64,000 nucleotides of DNA from Rhizobium phaseoli (lineage in GTDB: Bacteria > Pseudomonadota > Alphaproteobacteria > Rhizobiales > Rhizobiaceae). The position numbers were made by a program, and so were the translations under genes. Positions 8,513 to 17,321 of this stretch are shown piece after piece (positions within the stretch are counted from its first letter, which is position 1; every line of letters begins with the position of its first letter). The DNA lies in contig NZ_ML133576.1 of NCBI RefSeq assembly GCF_003985125.1, positions 94,597 through 158,596 of the forward strand, written 5' to 3'. The notes beneath the pieces were generated by a model. It saw only the letters and a list, made by a program, of their open reading frames with translations, searched no databases and was not told where the DNA came from.

Positions 8513-9427
8513 TCACCCCTCGGCATACTGCTCCCGCATCGCCTCCGCCGAGCGGCGCACCGCCTCGGCGACCTCCTGCAACTGCTTGGCCATCGGCGTG
8601 GAATTGCGCCAGACCATGCCGATGGTTCGCGATGGCTGCGGCGACGGGAAGCGGGAGATCGAGACATGGGCCGAGCGCGTTTCGACCGGAACGGCCATCT
8701 CCGGGATCAAAGTGACGCCGATGCCGGCGCCGACCATCTGGACGAGGGTGGAGAGCGAGCTGCCTTCCATGATTTCCCGCGGGCGGGCGGGCCCCACCTT
8801 GCAGAATGACAGGGCCTGGTCGCGGAAGCAGTGGCCCTCTTCGAGCAGCAGCAGCCGCATTTCGCGTAGCGCCTCGCGTTCGGGCACCGGCTTGCCGCCA
8901 TCCTCGTGCCGCCGGACCAGCACGAACTCCTCCTTGAACAGTTCGAGCTCGGTCAGCGAGGGTTCCGATACCGGCAGCGCGACGATCGCCATATCGAGCT
9001 GGCCCTGCGCCAGCTCCTGGACCAGCTTGCCCGTCTGCGTCTCGCGCACCTCGATCTGAATTCCCGCGAAGCTTTTGTTGAGATCGTTTATAATCGCCGG
9101 CAGCAGATAAGGCGCGATCGTCGGGATGATGCCGATGCGCAGGCGCGTGAGGAAACTGTCGCGCGAGGCGCGGGCAAACTCGCCGAGCTCGTCCACGGCG
9201 CGCAGGATATCGCGAACGCGCAGCGCGAAGGTCTGGCCGAACGGGGTGAGCTTCACCTCGCGGGCGCCGCGCTCGAAGAGTTCGCTGCCCAACTCCTGCT
9301 CAAGTTCTTTGATCTGCATGGAGAGCGCCGGCTGGGAGATGGCGCAGGCATCGGCGGCACGGCGAAAACGGCCGTCCCTTGCCAAGGCTTCAAAATAACG
9401 TAGCTGTTTCAGGGTAAGATTTTTCAT
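8513..9427 (-). CDS. oxyR: OxyR, peroxide-sensing LysR-type regulator
   Basis: 304 aa with an N-terminal LysR helix-turn-helix (about 3-62) and a substrate-binding-type sensor domain. The redox pair of OxyR is present: Cys200 in EEGHCFRDQ and Cys209 in ALSFC, matching the Cys199/Cys208 pair of E. coli OxyR. It therefore should form an intramolecular disulfide on H2O2 exposure and activate katG, which is transcribed divergently 144 bp away. A 15-bp palindrome overlaps its own start codon and suggests autorepression. In R. etli and S. meliloti this pair controls catalase-peroxidase. Confidence 0.93.
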   Translation of the reverse strand: MKNLTLKQLRYFEALARDGRFRRAADACAISQPALSMQIKELEQELGSELFERGAREVKLTPFGQTFALRVRDILRAVDELGEFARASRDSFLTRLRIGIIPTIAPYLLPAIINDLNKSFAGIQIEVRETQTGKLVQELAQGQLDMAIVALPVSEPSLTELELFKEEFVLVRRHEDGGKPVPEREALREMRLLLLEEGHCFRDQALSFCKVGPARPREIMEGSSLSTLVQMVGAGIGVTLIPEMAVPVETRSAHVSISRFPSPQPSRTIGMVWRNSTPMAKQLQEVAEAVRRSAEAMREQYAEG

Positions 9428-9440
9428 AAGCTCAGCTTAT
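9426..9440. promoter_or_regulatory. LysR-type box in oxyR-katG divergent promoter
   Basis: ATAAGCTCAGCTTAT is a perfect palindrome (7-bp arms, one central base) and fits the T-N11-A rule of LysR-type sites. It overlaps the oxyR start codon, suitable for autorepression. The 144-bp region also must hold the katG promoter. OxyR as the binder is inferred. Confidence 0.5.
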
Positions 9441-9571
9441 CGCAGCAATCAGTAAATCCAACTTAAAATTATTGAACGCTTCCGATATGAAGACTGCAAG
9501 GGAGAGAGTGGGGCGCCAGCTCGGCTCATCTTTTTGAACCGCAGACAGATCAAGCAATGAAGGAGACGATC

Positions 9572-11758
9572 ATGGACAACCCCACTGACACCGCAGGCAA
9601 ATGTCCTGTGGCCCATGGCAACAAGCCGCGCGGCCCTTCCAACCGCGACTGGTGGCCGAACCAGCTGAACGTGCAGATTCTTCATCACAATTCCGGCCGC
9701 GCCGATCCGATGGGCAAGGATTTCGACTATGCCGAGGAGTTCAAGAAGCTCGATCTCGACGCGCTGAAGAAGGATCTCACCGCGCTGATGACCGATTCGC
9801 AGGATTGGTGGCCGGCCGACTTCGGCCATTACGGCGGTCTCTTCATCCGCATGGCCTGGCACAGCGCCGGCACCTACCGCATCACCGACGGGCGCGGCGG
9901 CGCCGGCCAGGGCCAGCAGCGTTTTGCGCCACTCAACAGCTGGCCCGACAATGCCAACCTCGACAAGGCCCGCCGCCTGCTCTGGCCGATCAAGCAGAAA
10001 TACGGCAACCGCATCTCCTGGGCCGACCTTCTGATCCTCACCGGCAACGTCGCCTTGGAATCCATGGGCTTCAAGACCTTCGGGTTCGCCGGCGGCCGCG
10101 CCGACGTCTGGGAGCCGGAAGAGCTCTACTGGGGTCCTGAAGGCACCTGGCTCGGTGATGAGCGCTACAGCGGCGAACGGCAGCTCGCCGAGCCGCTCGG
10201 CGCTGTGCAGATGGGCCTGATCTACGTCAACCCGGAAGGCCCGGGCGGCAATCCCGACCCGCTCGCTTCGGCGCGTGACATCCGCGAAACCTTTGCCCGC
10301 ATGGCGATGAACGACGAAGAAACCGTGGCGCTGATCGCCGGCGGCCACACCTTCGGCAAGACGCATGGCGCCGGCGACCCGTCCTTCATCGGCGCCGAGC
10401 CGGAAGGCGGGGCGATCGAGGACCAGGGCCTCGGCTGGAAAAGCTCGTTCGGCAGCGGCGTTGGCAAGGATGCGATCACCGCCGGCCTCGAAGTCACCTG
10501 GTCGCAAACGCCGACCAAGTGGAGCAACTACTTCTTCGAAAACCTATTCGCCTATGAATGGGAGCTGACGAAGAGCCCGGCCGGCGCGCATCAGTGGCAG
10601 GCCAAGAACGCCGAAGCCTCCATTCCGGATGCTTACGAGGCCGGCAAGAAGCATCTGCCGACCATGCTGACGAGCGACCTGGCGCTGCGTTTCGACCCGA
10701 TCTACGAAAAGATCTCGCGCCGTTTCCTGGAGAATCCGGATCAGTTCGCCGACGCTTTCGCCCGCGCCTGGTTCAAGCTGACCCACCGCGACATGGGCCC
10801 AAAAGTCCGCTACCTCGGCCCTGAGGTTCCTGCCGAAGACCTGATCTGGCAGGACGTGATCCCGGCCGTCGATCATCCCCTCGTCGACGACAAGGACATT
10901 GCCGAGCTGAAGGCCAAGGTTCTCGCCACCGGCCTTAGCGTGCAGGAGCTGGTTTCGACCGCTTGGGCGTCTGCCTCGACCTTCCGCGGCTCCGACAAGC
11001 GCGGCGGCGCCAATGGCGCCCGCATCCGGCTTGCGCCGCAGAAGGACTGGGAAGCCAACCAGCCGGCCCAGCTCGCCAAGGTGCTCGGCGTCCTCGAAGG
11101 CCTCCAGAAGGACTTCAACGCCGCCCAGACCGGCGGCAAGAAGATCTCGCTCGCCGACCTGATCGTGCTCGCCGGTGCAGCCGGCGTCGAGAAGGCCGCG
11201 GCAGCCGGCGGCACCGCCGTCAGCGTGCCCTTCACGCCGGGCCGCATGGATGCCTCCGAAGCCCAGACGGATGCGCATTCCTTCGCAGCGCTCGAGCCGC
11301 GCATCGACGGCTTCCGCAACTACGTGAACGACAAGCGCCTGCAGTTCATGAAGCCGGAAGAAGCGCTCGTCGACCGCGCCCAGCTGCTGACGCTGACCGG
11401 CCCTGAGATGACCGTCCTCGTCGGCGGCCTGCGTGTCCTCAAGGCCGGCCAGCCGGAACACGGCGTCTTCACCGCCCGTCCCGAGACGCTGACGAACGAC
11501 TTCTTCGTCAACCTGCTCGACATGGCCACCCAGTGGGTTCCGGCCGCCGGCAAGGACGGAGTCTATGAAGGCCGCGACCGCAAGACGGGTGCTGCCAAGT
11601 GGACCGGCACCCGCGTCGACCTGATCTTCGGCTCGCACTCGCAGCTGCGCGCCTTCGCCGAAGTCTACGGCCAGGCCGACGCCAAGGAGAAGTTCGTCAA
11701 GGACTTCGTCGCCGCCTGGAACAAGGTGATGAACGCCGACCGCTTCGATCTCGTCTGA
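9572..11758 (+). CDS. katG: Catalase-peroxidase KatG
   Basis: 728 aa, standard two-domain KatG. It decomposes H2O2 by catalase and peroxidase activities using one heme b. In the N-terminal domain the distal residues are Arg93, Trp96 and His97 (RMAWHSAGTYR), the proximal heme ligand is His260 (GGHTFGKTHG), and the covalent adduct triad Trp96-Tyr219-Met245 is intact. The C-terminal domain (from about 420) is the usual degenerate copy. ATG 9572 is chosen because AAGGAG (9560-9565) is well placed; the ATG at 9557 is upstream of that site. A strong terminator follows. Confidence 0.97.
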   Translation: MDNPTDTAGKCPVAHGNKPRGPSNRDWWPNQLNVQILHHNSGRADPMGKDFDYAEEFKKLDLDALKKDLTALMTDSQDWWPADFGHYGGLFIRMAWHSAGTYRITDGRGGAGQGQQRFAPLNSWPDNANLDKARRLLWPIKQKYGNRISWADLLILTGNVALESMGFKTFGFAGGRADVWEPEELYWGPEGTWLGDERYSGERQLAEPLGAVQMGLIYVNPEGPGGNPDPLASARDIRETFARMAMNDEETVALIAGGHTFGKTHGAGDPSFIGAEPEGGAIEDQGLGWKSSFGSGVGKDAITAGLEVTWSQTPTKWSNYFFENLFAYEWELTKSPAGAHQWQAKNAEASIPDAYEAGKKHLPTMLTSDLALRFDPIYEKISRRFLENPDQFADAFARAWFKLTHRDMGPKVRYLGPEVPAEDLIWQDVIPAVDHPLVDDKDIAELKAKVLATGLSVQELVSTAWASASTFRGSDKRGGANGARIRLAPQKDWEANQPAQLAKVLGVLEGLQKDFNAAQTGGKKISLADLIVLAGAAGVEKAAAAGGTAVSVPFTPGRMDASEAQTDAHSFAALEPRIDGFRNYVNDKRLQFMKPEEALVDRAQLLTLTGPEMTVLVGGLRVLKAGQPEHGVFTARPETLTNDFFVNLLDMATQWVPAAGKDGVYEGRDRKTGAAKWTGTRVDLIFGSHSQLRAFAEVYGQADAKEKFVKDFVAAWNKVMNADRFDLV

Positions 11759-11775
11759 TCGGTTCAGTGAGTTTT

Positions 11776-11811
11776 GCCCGGGCGCGGTTTCGGCCGCGCC
11801 CGGGCTTTTTT
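11776..11811 (+). terminator. Rho-independent terminator of katG
   Basis: A 12-bp perfect GC-rich stem (GCCCGGGCGCGG at 11776-11787 with its complement at 11794-11805), a 6-base loop and six T residues, 17 bp after the katG stop. Confidence 0.93.
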
Positions 11812-12380
11812 GTCTGTACGGGATGCCTTGTATTGCTCAAGGCGTTCATTCTCCTGTCTCACCGAGTCAGATTAGGTGGATATAGGCACCTCTCCGCCGT
11901 CATCCCTGTAGCCTCAGGCTTCGCCCGAGGGATGTCACAGGGATCCAGTGCGCCCAAGTCCTTGGGCGCAGAAGACTCCTTTGCCTGGCAGTAAGTCATT
12001 CACCGCGCGGACGCGCGGTGGCTGGATTCCTGTGACAGGCACAGGAATGACGGCCGAGAGTGGGGCCTTGTCCACATGACCTGATTTCGTGAGGAGTGTG
12101 GGGTTGGCCTCCGGCCACTTTTCTGCAGCCGTTTCATTTCTACTCGGCGTCGTCCTCGGCCTTGTGCCGAGGATCTGCTGCCCTATCGACCGGAGGCAGA
12201 TACTCGGGACAAGCCAGGACAAGCCTGAGTATGACGGACGAGATGTCAGGCATTCTCTCCCGCGCCGAAGCACCCGGCGCACCACCGCCCGATCATCCAC
12301 ACCATCCCCGCCACGCCGCGAACTTCTAGCCATGGCGGACCTCGCATGCGATAGAAGATCGACACAGTGGAGGAGTGGAT
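11812..12380. repeat. 569-bp gap filled with palindromic intergenic repeats
   Basis: No gene is seen. The stretch holds several short inverted repeats: complementary CCTGTGACAGG-type and GTCATCC/GGATGAC-type halves between 11895 and 12055, CCTCGG...CCGAGG at 12151-12169, and an ACTCGGGACAAG/CCTGAGTATGACGG pair near 12201-12236. The mosaic look is typical of rhizobial dispersed intergenic elements. Function unknown. Confidence 0.5.
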
Positions 12381-13106
12381 ATGAACGGTTTGCAAGGCAA
12401 AGTCGCGGCCATCACTGGCGCTGCCTCGGGCATTGGATTGGCGTCGACAGAAGCGATCATCGCGGCCGGCGGTACGGTCGTGATGATAGACCGGGACGAG
12501 GCGGCGCTGAGTGCGGCCTGCGGCAGGCTGGGAGAGAAGGCGATCGCGCTGCCGCTCGACCTCCTCAACCCCGAGGATTGCGCCGGCCTGCTCGATGGCA
12601 TTCTCTCGAAGGTCGGTCAGCTCGACATCTTCCACGCCAATGCCGGCAGCTATATCGGCGGGGATCTGGTGGAAGCGAATCTCGACGCGATCGACCGCAT
12701 GCTCAATCTGAACGTCAACGTGGTCATCAAGAACGTCCGCACGGTCATGCCCCACATGATCGAGAGAGGGACGGGAGACATCATCGTCACCAGTTCGGTC
12801 GCGGGCCAAGCCGCGGTTCCATGGGAGCCTGTCTATTCGCCTTCGAAGTGGGCGATGCACTGCTTCGTCCAGACCATGCGGCGGCAACTCCTGAAGAACG
12901 GCATTCGCGTCGGCTCCGTCTCGCCGGGCCCTGTCAGCAGCGCGCTGCTGAAAGACTGGCCGGAAGAGAACCTGCGCAAGGCAAAAGAGGCGGGCGCGCT
13001 GATCGAACCTCGCGACGTAGCGGAAGCCGTGCTCTTCATGCTGACCCGGCCGCGCAATGTGACGATCCGCGACGTGGTGATCCTCCCGAGTTCCTTCGAC
13101 ATCTGA
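12381..13106 (+). CDS. rbtD: Ribitol 2-dehydrogenase (SDR family)
   Basis: 241 aa short-chain dehydrogenase. The cofactor motif TGAASGIG is near the N-terminus, the NAG motif is in DIFHANAGSYIGG, and the catalytic Tyr-x3-Lys is YSPSK. The segments DIFHANAG-YIGG and the C-terminal NVTIRDVVILPSSFDI are very like Klebsiella ribitol dehydrogenase (remembered sequence), which oxidises ribitol to D-ribulose with NAD. ATG 12381 has AGGAG five bases upstream. No ribulokinase or polyol transporter is next to it, so it stands alone here. Another polyol as substrate is possible. Confidence 0.8.
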   Translation: MNGLQGKVAAITGAASGIGLASTEAIIAAGGTVVMIDRDEAALSAACGRLGEKAIALPLDLLNPEDCAGLLDGILSKVGQLDIFHANAGSYIGGDLVEANLDAIDRMLNLNVNVVIKNVRTVMPHMIERGTGDIIVTSSVAGQAAVPWEPVYSPSKWAMHCFVQTMRRQLLKNGIRVGSVSPGPVSSALLKDWPEENLRKAKEAGALIEPRDVAEAVLFMLTRPRNVTIRDVVILPSSFDI

Positions 13107-13123
13107 CACGAGGCCGTATGTCG

Positions 13124-13145
13124 GGAGAGGGGCGCGCTCCTCTCC
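13124..13145. terminator. Hairpin between convergent genes
   Basis: GGAGAGG and CCTCTCC flank an 8-base loop just after rbtD and just before the end of the convergent DUF3299 gene. No T-run is present, so termination is only suggested. Confidence 0.4.
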
Positions 13146-13146
13146 G

Positions 13147-13695
13147 CTAGCGCGGCACGACACCGAAAGGCGATAGCGACAGCAGATCCGGGTCTTTCGT
13201 TGCCGTCGCCTTCGCCACCTCGGCATGACCCATGCTGTAGCCGTAGGACAGGACGCGGACACCGTCGATCATGAAGAACTGCGCCTGATCCAGGCCGGGC
13301 CGCAGCGCGCCCGTCACGGTGACGGTCTCATAGATTTTTTCAAGGTGCAGAGGCTCCTGCGGGATGACACGGACCAGCTGGTTGGGCGGCGGCGTGGGCA
13401 TGTGGCTGCAGGCCCCGGCCCAAGGCACCAGCAGGAATTCATAGACGAGATCGCCGTCCTGATCGATCGGCAGGACGAAGCCTGTCAGTTCGACCGATTG
13501 GCCCTCGTCACGCCAGACCAGCGTTTCGCCCTGCGGGCCGCTGACCATTTTCGGCGACAGCGGAACCGTCGCCCTGGCCTGATCGGCCGGCCGCAAGGCG
13601 CTCCAGAAAATCGGCTGCGCCGTAGCGAAGGCGCCGGACACCGGCCATGCCGAGCCGAGCGCGAGCATCGCGAACATCAGGAATCTGTGCTTCAT
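13147..13695 (-). CDS. DUF3299 exported protein
   Basis: 182 aa with a signal peptide (hydrophobic FLMFAMLALGSAWPVSGAFA, cleavage near residue 24), so periplasmic or membrane-attached. The core LPIDQDGDLVYEFLLVPW followed by GACSHMPTPPPNQLV is the signature of DUF3299, a family with no assigned biochemistry that often sits near metal or permease genes. The start at 13695 is chosen because it begins right before the signal peptide; a longer frame would bury it. It ends 80 bp from the PNPOx-like gene on the same strand, so the two may share a transcript. Confidence 0.75.
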   Translation of the reverse strand: MKHRFLMFAMLALGSAWPVSGAFATAQPIFWSALRPADQARATVPLSPKMVSGPQGETLVWRDEGQSVELTGFVLPIDQDGDLVYEFLLVPWAGACSHMPTPPPNQLVRVIPQEPLHLEKIYETVTVTGALRPGLDQAQFFMIDGVRVLSYGYSMGHAEVAKATATKDPDLLSLSPFGVVPR

Positions 13696-13774
13696 TATCG
13701 CATCTCCCGGGCCCGCCGCTTGAGTCTTGCCGCTGCCCAAGGATGCTAGCCGATACCGCTCGCCCATCAAAGCT

Positions 13775-14386
13775 CTATGATCGGTGCCAGCTTTCAAATT
13801 TACCCGACCTCGTCATGGCCTTGTGCCATTGGCAACCGGAGAGGGCCCCGGCTTCCTCATAATAGAACAACGCCCTCCGATTGTCCTGGCGGCGCAGCTG
13901 GAACCAGTCCAGCGACCGGGCCTGAAAGATCAAGAGGCCGAAGCGCGCCTTTCCCTCGGCCACATCCGCAGGCTCTGGCATATCGGTGGTTTGGAAGGCG
14001 CGCTGGTCCCCGGGCGGGCCGCCGGCATAGGTCGTCCGTGTCCGCGCGGGCAGCTTGTCCCATGCGGCCTCAGCCGCTCCGCTTCCCGGCCCGTGAAGCT
14101 CGACCTTTCCCTGTAGCCGAAGCTGCAGCCGGCTCCCGGCGCTGAAGCCCAGGACCGTGACGTGAGGATTGGCCGAAAGCTCCAGCCATTTGGGGCTCCG
14201 CGTATCCGTATGAAATTCGAGACGCCGCGCCGACCTGTCAGCCGCGCGGAGCACCACCATGCGCGCCTGCGGTCTCGCCTCGGCATCGACGGAGCAGAGG
14301 TTGAGATAGCGGAAACCGGACTGCGGGTCCGCCGCAGCCGTTTCGAGCTCCGCCCATGCCGCGGCGTCGATGTCAGTCAAATCCAC
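13775..14386 (-). CDS. Pyridoxamine 5'-phosphate oxidase-family flavoprotein
   Basis: 203 aa split-barrel FMN-binding protein. The N-terminal barrel strand SVDAEARPQARMVVLRAADR and the later FHTDTRSPKWLEL match the FMN-binding part of PNPOx proteins; the C-terminal SLDWFQLRRQDNRRALF is like the dimerisation region. True PdxH has a conserved substrate-binding RxH motif near its end, which I do not see, so it is probably a PNPOx-like oxidase or F420/FMN protein rather than the vitamin B6 enzyme. It lies downstream of, and 14 bp from, the SDR gene on the same strand, so a shared operon is likely. Confidence 0.72.
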   Translation of the reverse strand: MDLTDIDAAAWAELETAAADPQSGFRYLNLCSVDAEARPQARMVVLRAADRSARRLEFHTDTRSPKWLELSANPHVTVLGFSAGSRLQLRLQGKVELHGPGSGAAEAAWDKLPARTRTTYAGGPPGDQRAFQTTDMPEPADVAEGKARFGLLIFQARSLDWFQLRRQDNRRALFYYEEAGALSGCQWHKAMTRSGKFESWHRS

Positions 14387-14400
14387 CGGCGAGCTCCCGC

Positions 14401-15105
14401 TCAGACGGACCGGGCGATGCCGCCGTCGACGCGGATGTTCTGGCCGGTGATGTAGCCCGCGCCCTCCGACAGGAGGAAGGCGATGGTGGCCGCGATCTCC
14501 TCGCTCGTGCCGTAGCGGCGCATCGGAACGCTGTCGCGCCGCTCCTCGGTGGCGGGCAGGCTGTCGATCCAGCCGGGCAGGACGTTGTTCAGGCGGATAT
14601 TCTTGGCCGCATAGCTATCCGCGAAGATCTTGGTGAAACTCGCCAGGCCCGCCCGGAAGACGGCCGAGGTCGGGAACATCGGCGAGGGTTCGAAAGCCCA
14701 TGCCGTCGAGATATTGACGATGGCGCCGCCGCCCTGCCTCTCCATGATCGGCGCGACCAGCCGGATCGGGCGCACAGCGCTCAGGAAATAAACCTCCATG
14801 CCCTTGTGCCAGTCTTCGTCCGAGATATCGAGGATCGGCGCGCGCGGGCCGTGGCCAGCGGAATTGACCAGCGCGTCGATGCGCCCCCATCGCTCCATCG
14901 AGAGATCGACGAGCCGCTTCACGTCCTCGTTGGACTGGTTGGAGCCGGTGACGCCGACGCCGCCGAGTTCCTCTGCCAGCGCCTCGCCCTTGCCGGAGGA
15001 GGAGAGCACGGCGACGTGGTAGCCGTCCGCGGCCAGTTTCCGCGCGGCTGCGGCGCCCATGCCGGATCCGCCAGCGGTGATGAGAGCGACTTTTTCTTCA
15101 GACAT
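14401..15105 (-). CDS. SDR-family oxidoreductase with altered active site
   Basis: 234 aa with a clear NAD(P)-binding start (ALITAGGSGMG) and NSAG motif, and the usual C-terminal end (YITGQNIRVDGG). At the place of the catalytic Tyr-x3-Lys the sequence reads PTSAVFRAGL, so Tyr is replaced and no Lys is at the expected spacing. Activity may therefore differ from classical SDRs. ATG 15105 is preceded by GGAGA; the longer frame adds nine residues without support. It is divergent from the LysR gene at 15212, which probably regulates it, and upstream of the PNPOx-like gene. Substrate unknown. Confidence 0.78.
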   Translation of the reverse strand: MSEEKVALITAGGSGMGAAAARKLAADGYHVAVLSSSGKGEALAEELGGVGVTGSNQSNEDVKRLVDLSMERWGRIDALVNSAGHGPRAPILDISDEDWHKGMEVYFLSAVRPIRLVAPIMERQGGGAIVNISTAWAFEPSPMFPTSAVFRAGLASFTKIFADSYAAKNIRLNNVLPGWIDSLPATEERRDSVPMRRYGTSEEIAATIAFLLSEGAGYITGQNIRVDGGIARSV

Positions 15106-15187
15106 TGAAATCTCCGACTGCTGAATTTCCAAGGCATTATGCCAGATGCGGTGCTGACTTTCGCGCGAGAAAGAAACATGCCAGACT

Positions 15188-15200
15188 GTAGAAAATCTAC
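15188..15200. promoter_or_regulatory. Candidate LysR operator
   Basis: GTAGAAAATCTAC is a palindrome (5-bp arms) lying 11 bp before the LysR start and within the 106-bp divergent region to the SDR gene. Position fits LysR autoregulation and control of the divergent gene. Confidence 0.4.
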
Positions 15201-15211
15201 TGGGTGAATCA

Positions 15212-16087
15212 ATGACTCAATCCCGCCGCCAGCTGCCGCCCCTGAATGCGCTGCGTGCCTTCGAGGTTTCCGGCCGCAGGCTGAATTTCCGCACCGCCGC
15301 CGAGGAGCTGGGCATCACGCAAGGGGCGGTTGCGCAGCAGGTTCGCGGGCTGGAAGGTCAGCTCGGCCTGATGCTGTTCCAGCGCCTTCCCCGCGGGCTC
15401 GCGCTGACCGCGCAGGGCGCGGCCTATCTGGCGGACGTGACCCGAGCCTTCGATACGCTCGGCGAGGCAACCGGACGGCTTCTCGCGCGGCCGGAAACCG
15501 TGACGATCAGCGTCACACCGACCGTCGCCGCAAAGCTGTTGATACCGCGCCTAGCCGAACTCTACACCGCCCTTCCCGACATAGATCTGAGAACGGTCGC
15601 CACCGAGGCGCTGGCGGATTTCGACCGCGACCAGGTGGATATCGCCGTGCGCCTCACCCGGCAGCCTTTTCCGGCGACCCTGCAGGCAGAGCTGCTGTTT
15701 CGCCAGGAACTGGTCGCGGTCGCGAGCCCGCATCTGGTCAAAGGCCTCACCCTTCCGCTCGCCAATGAAGCGCTTCGCAGCCTGCCGCTCCTGCATGACT
15801 CGCAAGATCACTGGCGGGTATTCCTGGGAAGCCGCGAGAAGCTGTCCGGCGCGGCATTCAACCACACGACGCTGGCCCTGGATGCGGCACTCGCCGGCCA
15901 GGGCGTGGTGCTCGCATGCCGCGCCTTCGTGGCAGCCGATCTCGAGGCCGGGCGCCTGGTGCAGGTCACGGACGCGACGGCGACCATCGGTCCCAATTAC
16001 TTCCTCGTCCGCAAACGCTCGTCATCGCCGCGAAAGGCCGTGGACGCGGTATGGGACTGGTGCGCGACGCGGCTGTCGCTCACCTAA
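15212..16087 (+). CDS. LysR-family regulator (GcvA-like)
   Basis: 291 aa. The N-terminal helix-turn-helix begins LPPLNALRAFEVSGRRLNF and contains AAEELGITQGAVAQQVRGLE, closest in style to the GcvA/AmpR branch. The rest is a type 2 periplasmic-binding-fold effector domain with ISVTPTVAAKLLIPRL. It is transcribed away from the SDR/PNPOx-like operon, the usual arrangement for a LysR regulator and its target. A palindrome with T-N11-A spacing lies just upstream. The effector is unknown. Confidence 0.88.
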   Translation: MTQSRRQLPPLNALRAFEVSGRRLNFRTAAEELGITQGAVAQQVRGLEGQLGLMLFQRLPRGLALTAQGAAYLADVTRAFDTLGEATGRLLARPETVTISVTPTVAAKLLIPRLAELYTALPDIDLRTVATEALADFDRDQVDIAVRLTRQPFPATLQAELLFRQELVAVASPHLVKGLTLPLANEALRSLPLLHDSQDHWRVFLGSREKLSGAAFNHTTLALDAALAGQGVVLACRAFVAADLEAGRLVQVTDATATIGPNYFLVRKRSSSPRKAVDAVWDWCATRLSLT

Positions 16088-16128
16088 CCGCCCAATGGTC
16101 GAGGCCGGCGAGAGCCGGCCCCATTGTT

Positions 16129-16590
16129 TCAGAACATAGTGTTCTTGTTGGCTGCTTCTTTCGGAACGGCCTGGATCACGTCCCAGTGCTCGACGATCTT
16201 GCCGTCCTTGACGCGGAAAACATCGACGATCGCCTCGCCGCGGTCGTCCGCGCCGTTCGTCGCATGAACATGCAGCCAGACGAGATCGCCGTCAGCCGCG
16301 GTGCGAACGATTTCTGCCTTCGATTGAGGATTGTCCTTGAAGAAACCGGTGAAGAAGGAAACGAGTGGCTTCCTCCCATCGGGAACCTGAGGATTGTGCT
16401 GTCGATAATCCTCCGCGACCACCGACGCCGCCTCGACATCATGCTTGTTGAAGAAGCGGTCGTAGAACTCCACCACCAGCTTCCGATTGGCTTCCTCGAC
16501 CTTCAAATCCCGAGAGGCGGCAAAAGCGCCGGAAGGCATGGCGATGCCCCCTAGAATGGCGAGCGCGCAAAGCGATTTCCCGAATGTCAT
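16129..16590 (-). CDS. Exported SnoaL/NTF2-like protein
   Basis: 153 aa with a signal peptide (SLCALAILGGIAMPSGAFA, cleavage near residue 24). The remainder is an NTF2-like cone fold: VVEFYDRFFNKHDVEAA, a loop with YRQHNPQVPDG, and FRVKDGKIVEHWDVIQAVP at the end, the pattern of SnoaL-type proteins. Members include polyketide cyclases and many proteins without known activity; export makes a cyclase role unlikely. It is divergent from an HxlR-type regulator, which probably controls it. Confidence 0.78.
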   Translation of the reverse strand: MTFGKSLCALAILGGIAMPSGAFAASRDLKVEEANRKLVVEFYDRFFNKHDVEAASVVAEDYRQHNPQVPDGRKPLVSFFTGFFKDNPQSKAEIVRTAADGDLVWLHVHATNGADDRGEAIVDVFRVKDGKIVEHWDVIQAVPKEAANKNTMF

Positions 16591-16621
16591 GCATCAAGCT
16601 CCTTGGTATGGCTCCGCGATC

Positions 16622-16640
16622 TAGTCTAAGAAACAGACTA
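16622..16640. promoter_or_regulatory. Inverted repeat in HxlR divergent promoter
   Basis: TAGTCT and AGACTA flank a 7-bp spacer between the SnoaL-like gene and the HxlR gene. It is a fair candidate for the HxlR operator controlling both. Confidence 0.45.
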
Positions 16641-16731
16641 TAAGGCTTGGTCTAGGACAGCGCGAAATGCCCAGCAAGAAGGCAGTTTTCAGTGCCAAGG
16701 TCAGCGCGCGATGACCGAGAGGAAGGACGCC

Positions 16732-17091
16732 ATGCCTGAGAAAACGGACGGGCCGGGCGCGGGATGCCCGATCAGGGGCGTGCTCGACCGCATCGGCGAT
16801 CAATGGAGCCTGCTGACGCTCGAGGCGCTGGAAACCGAAAAGAAGCGCTTCAACGAGCTGCTGCGCGAGGTCGGCGACATCTCCAAACAGATGCTCTCCA
16901 AGACGCTGCGGCACCTGGAGCAGGACGGCTATATCAGCCGCACCGTCTACCCCGAGGTGCCGCCGCGCGTGGAATACGAGCTGACGGAACTGGGTCGATC
17001 TTTCCTCACTCCCATGAAAACCCTGATCCAATGGGCTGAGCAGAACCATCCTGAGATCATCCGATCGCGGCTCCGGCATGGGGCCGAGTAG
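16732..17091 (+). CDS. HxlR-family transcriptional regulator
   Basis: 119 aa, winged-helix regulator. The family pattern is clear: CPIRGVLDRIGDQWSLLTL at the start, RFNELLREVGDISKQMLSKTLRHLE (recognition helix), then GYISRTVYPEVPPRVEYELT for the wing. The conserved Cys near the N-terminus, redox-active in some relatives, is present. ATG 16732 is preferred over 16711 because GAGGAAGG (16718-16725) sits just upstream. It is divergent from the exported SnoaL-like gene with an inverted repeat between them. Confidence 0.88.
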   Translation: MPEKTDGPGAGCPIRGVLDRIGDQWSLLTLEALETEKKRFNELLREVGDISKQMLSKTLRHLEQDGYISRTVYPEVPPRVEYELTELGRSFLTPMKTLIQWAEQNHPEIIRSRLRHGAE

Positions 17092-17104
17092 GGTTTGAAT
17101 AGAG

Positions 17105-17320
17105 GCAAGAAACAAGATCGGAGCGTGTCCTTCGAGGCTTCGGCCTTCGGCCTGCGCACCTCGGGATGAGGGGGTTGGTGGATGCCGCGCGGACAACAAT
17201 GGGTGTTGGAGAAGGCCGCGGCCTCTCTCCGACCTCATCCTGAGGTGCCCCGCAGGGGCCTCGAAGGGCGAGGTCGGCCACCCGGGGCTGGGCGCAAGAA
17301 GCAAGGTTGGAGCGTGGCCC
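17105..17320. repeat. Dispersed intergenic repeat, inverted copies
   Basis: The segment carries the motif CCTTCGAGG..TTCGGCC..CACCTCGGGATGAGG and, in reverse, CCTCATCCTGAGGTG..CCTCGAAGG. The same motif family recurs at 28.2-28.6 kb and 31.5-31.7 kb. No coding frame; likely a rhizobial intergenic mosaic element. Confidence 0.55.
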
Positions 17321-17321
17321 C

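Noticed and set aside
10544..11638. Long minus-strand open frame inside katG
   Set aside because: It is the antisense shadow of an intact katG with GC-rich third positions; no ribosome site or family resemblance.
17192..17196. Right-half parS-like GGACAAC in the 17.1 kb repeat
   Set aside because: The left arm is missing; half sites are expected by chance.
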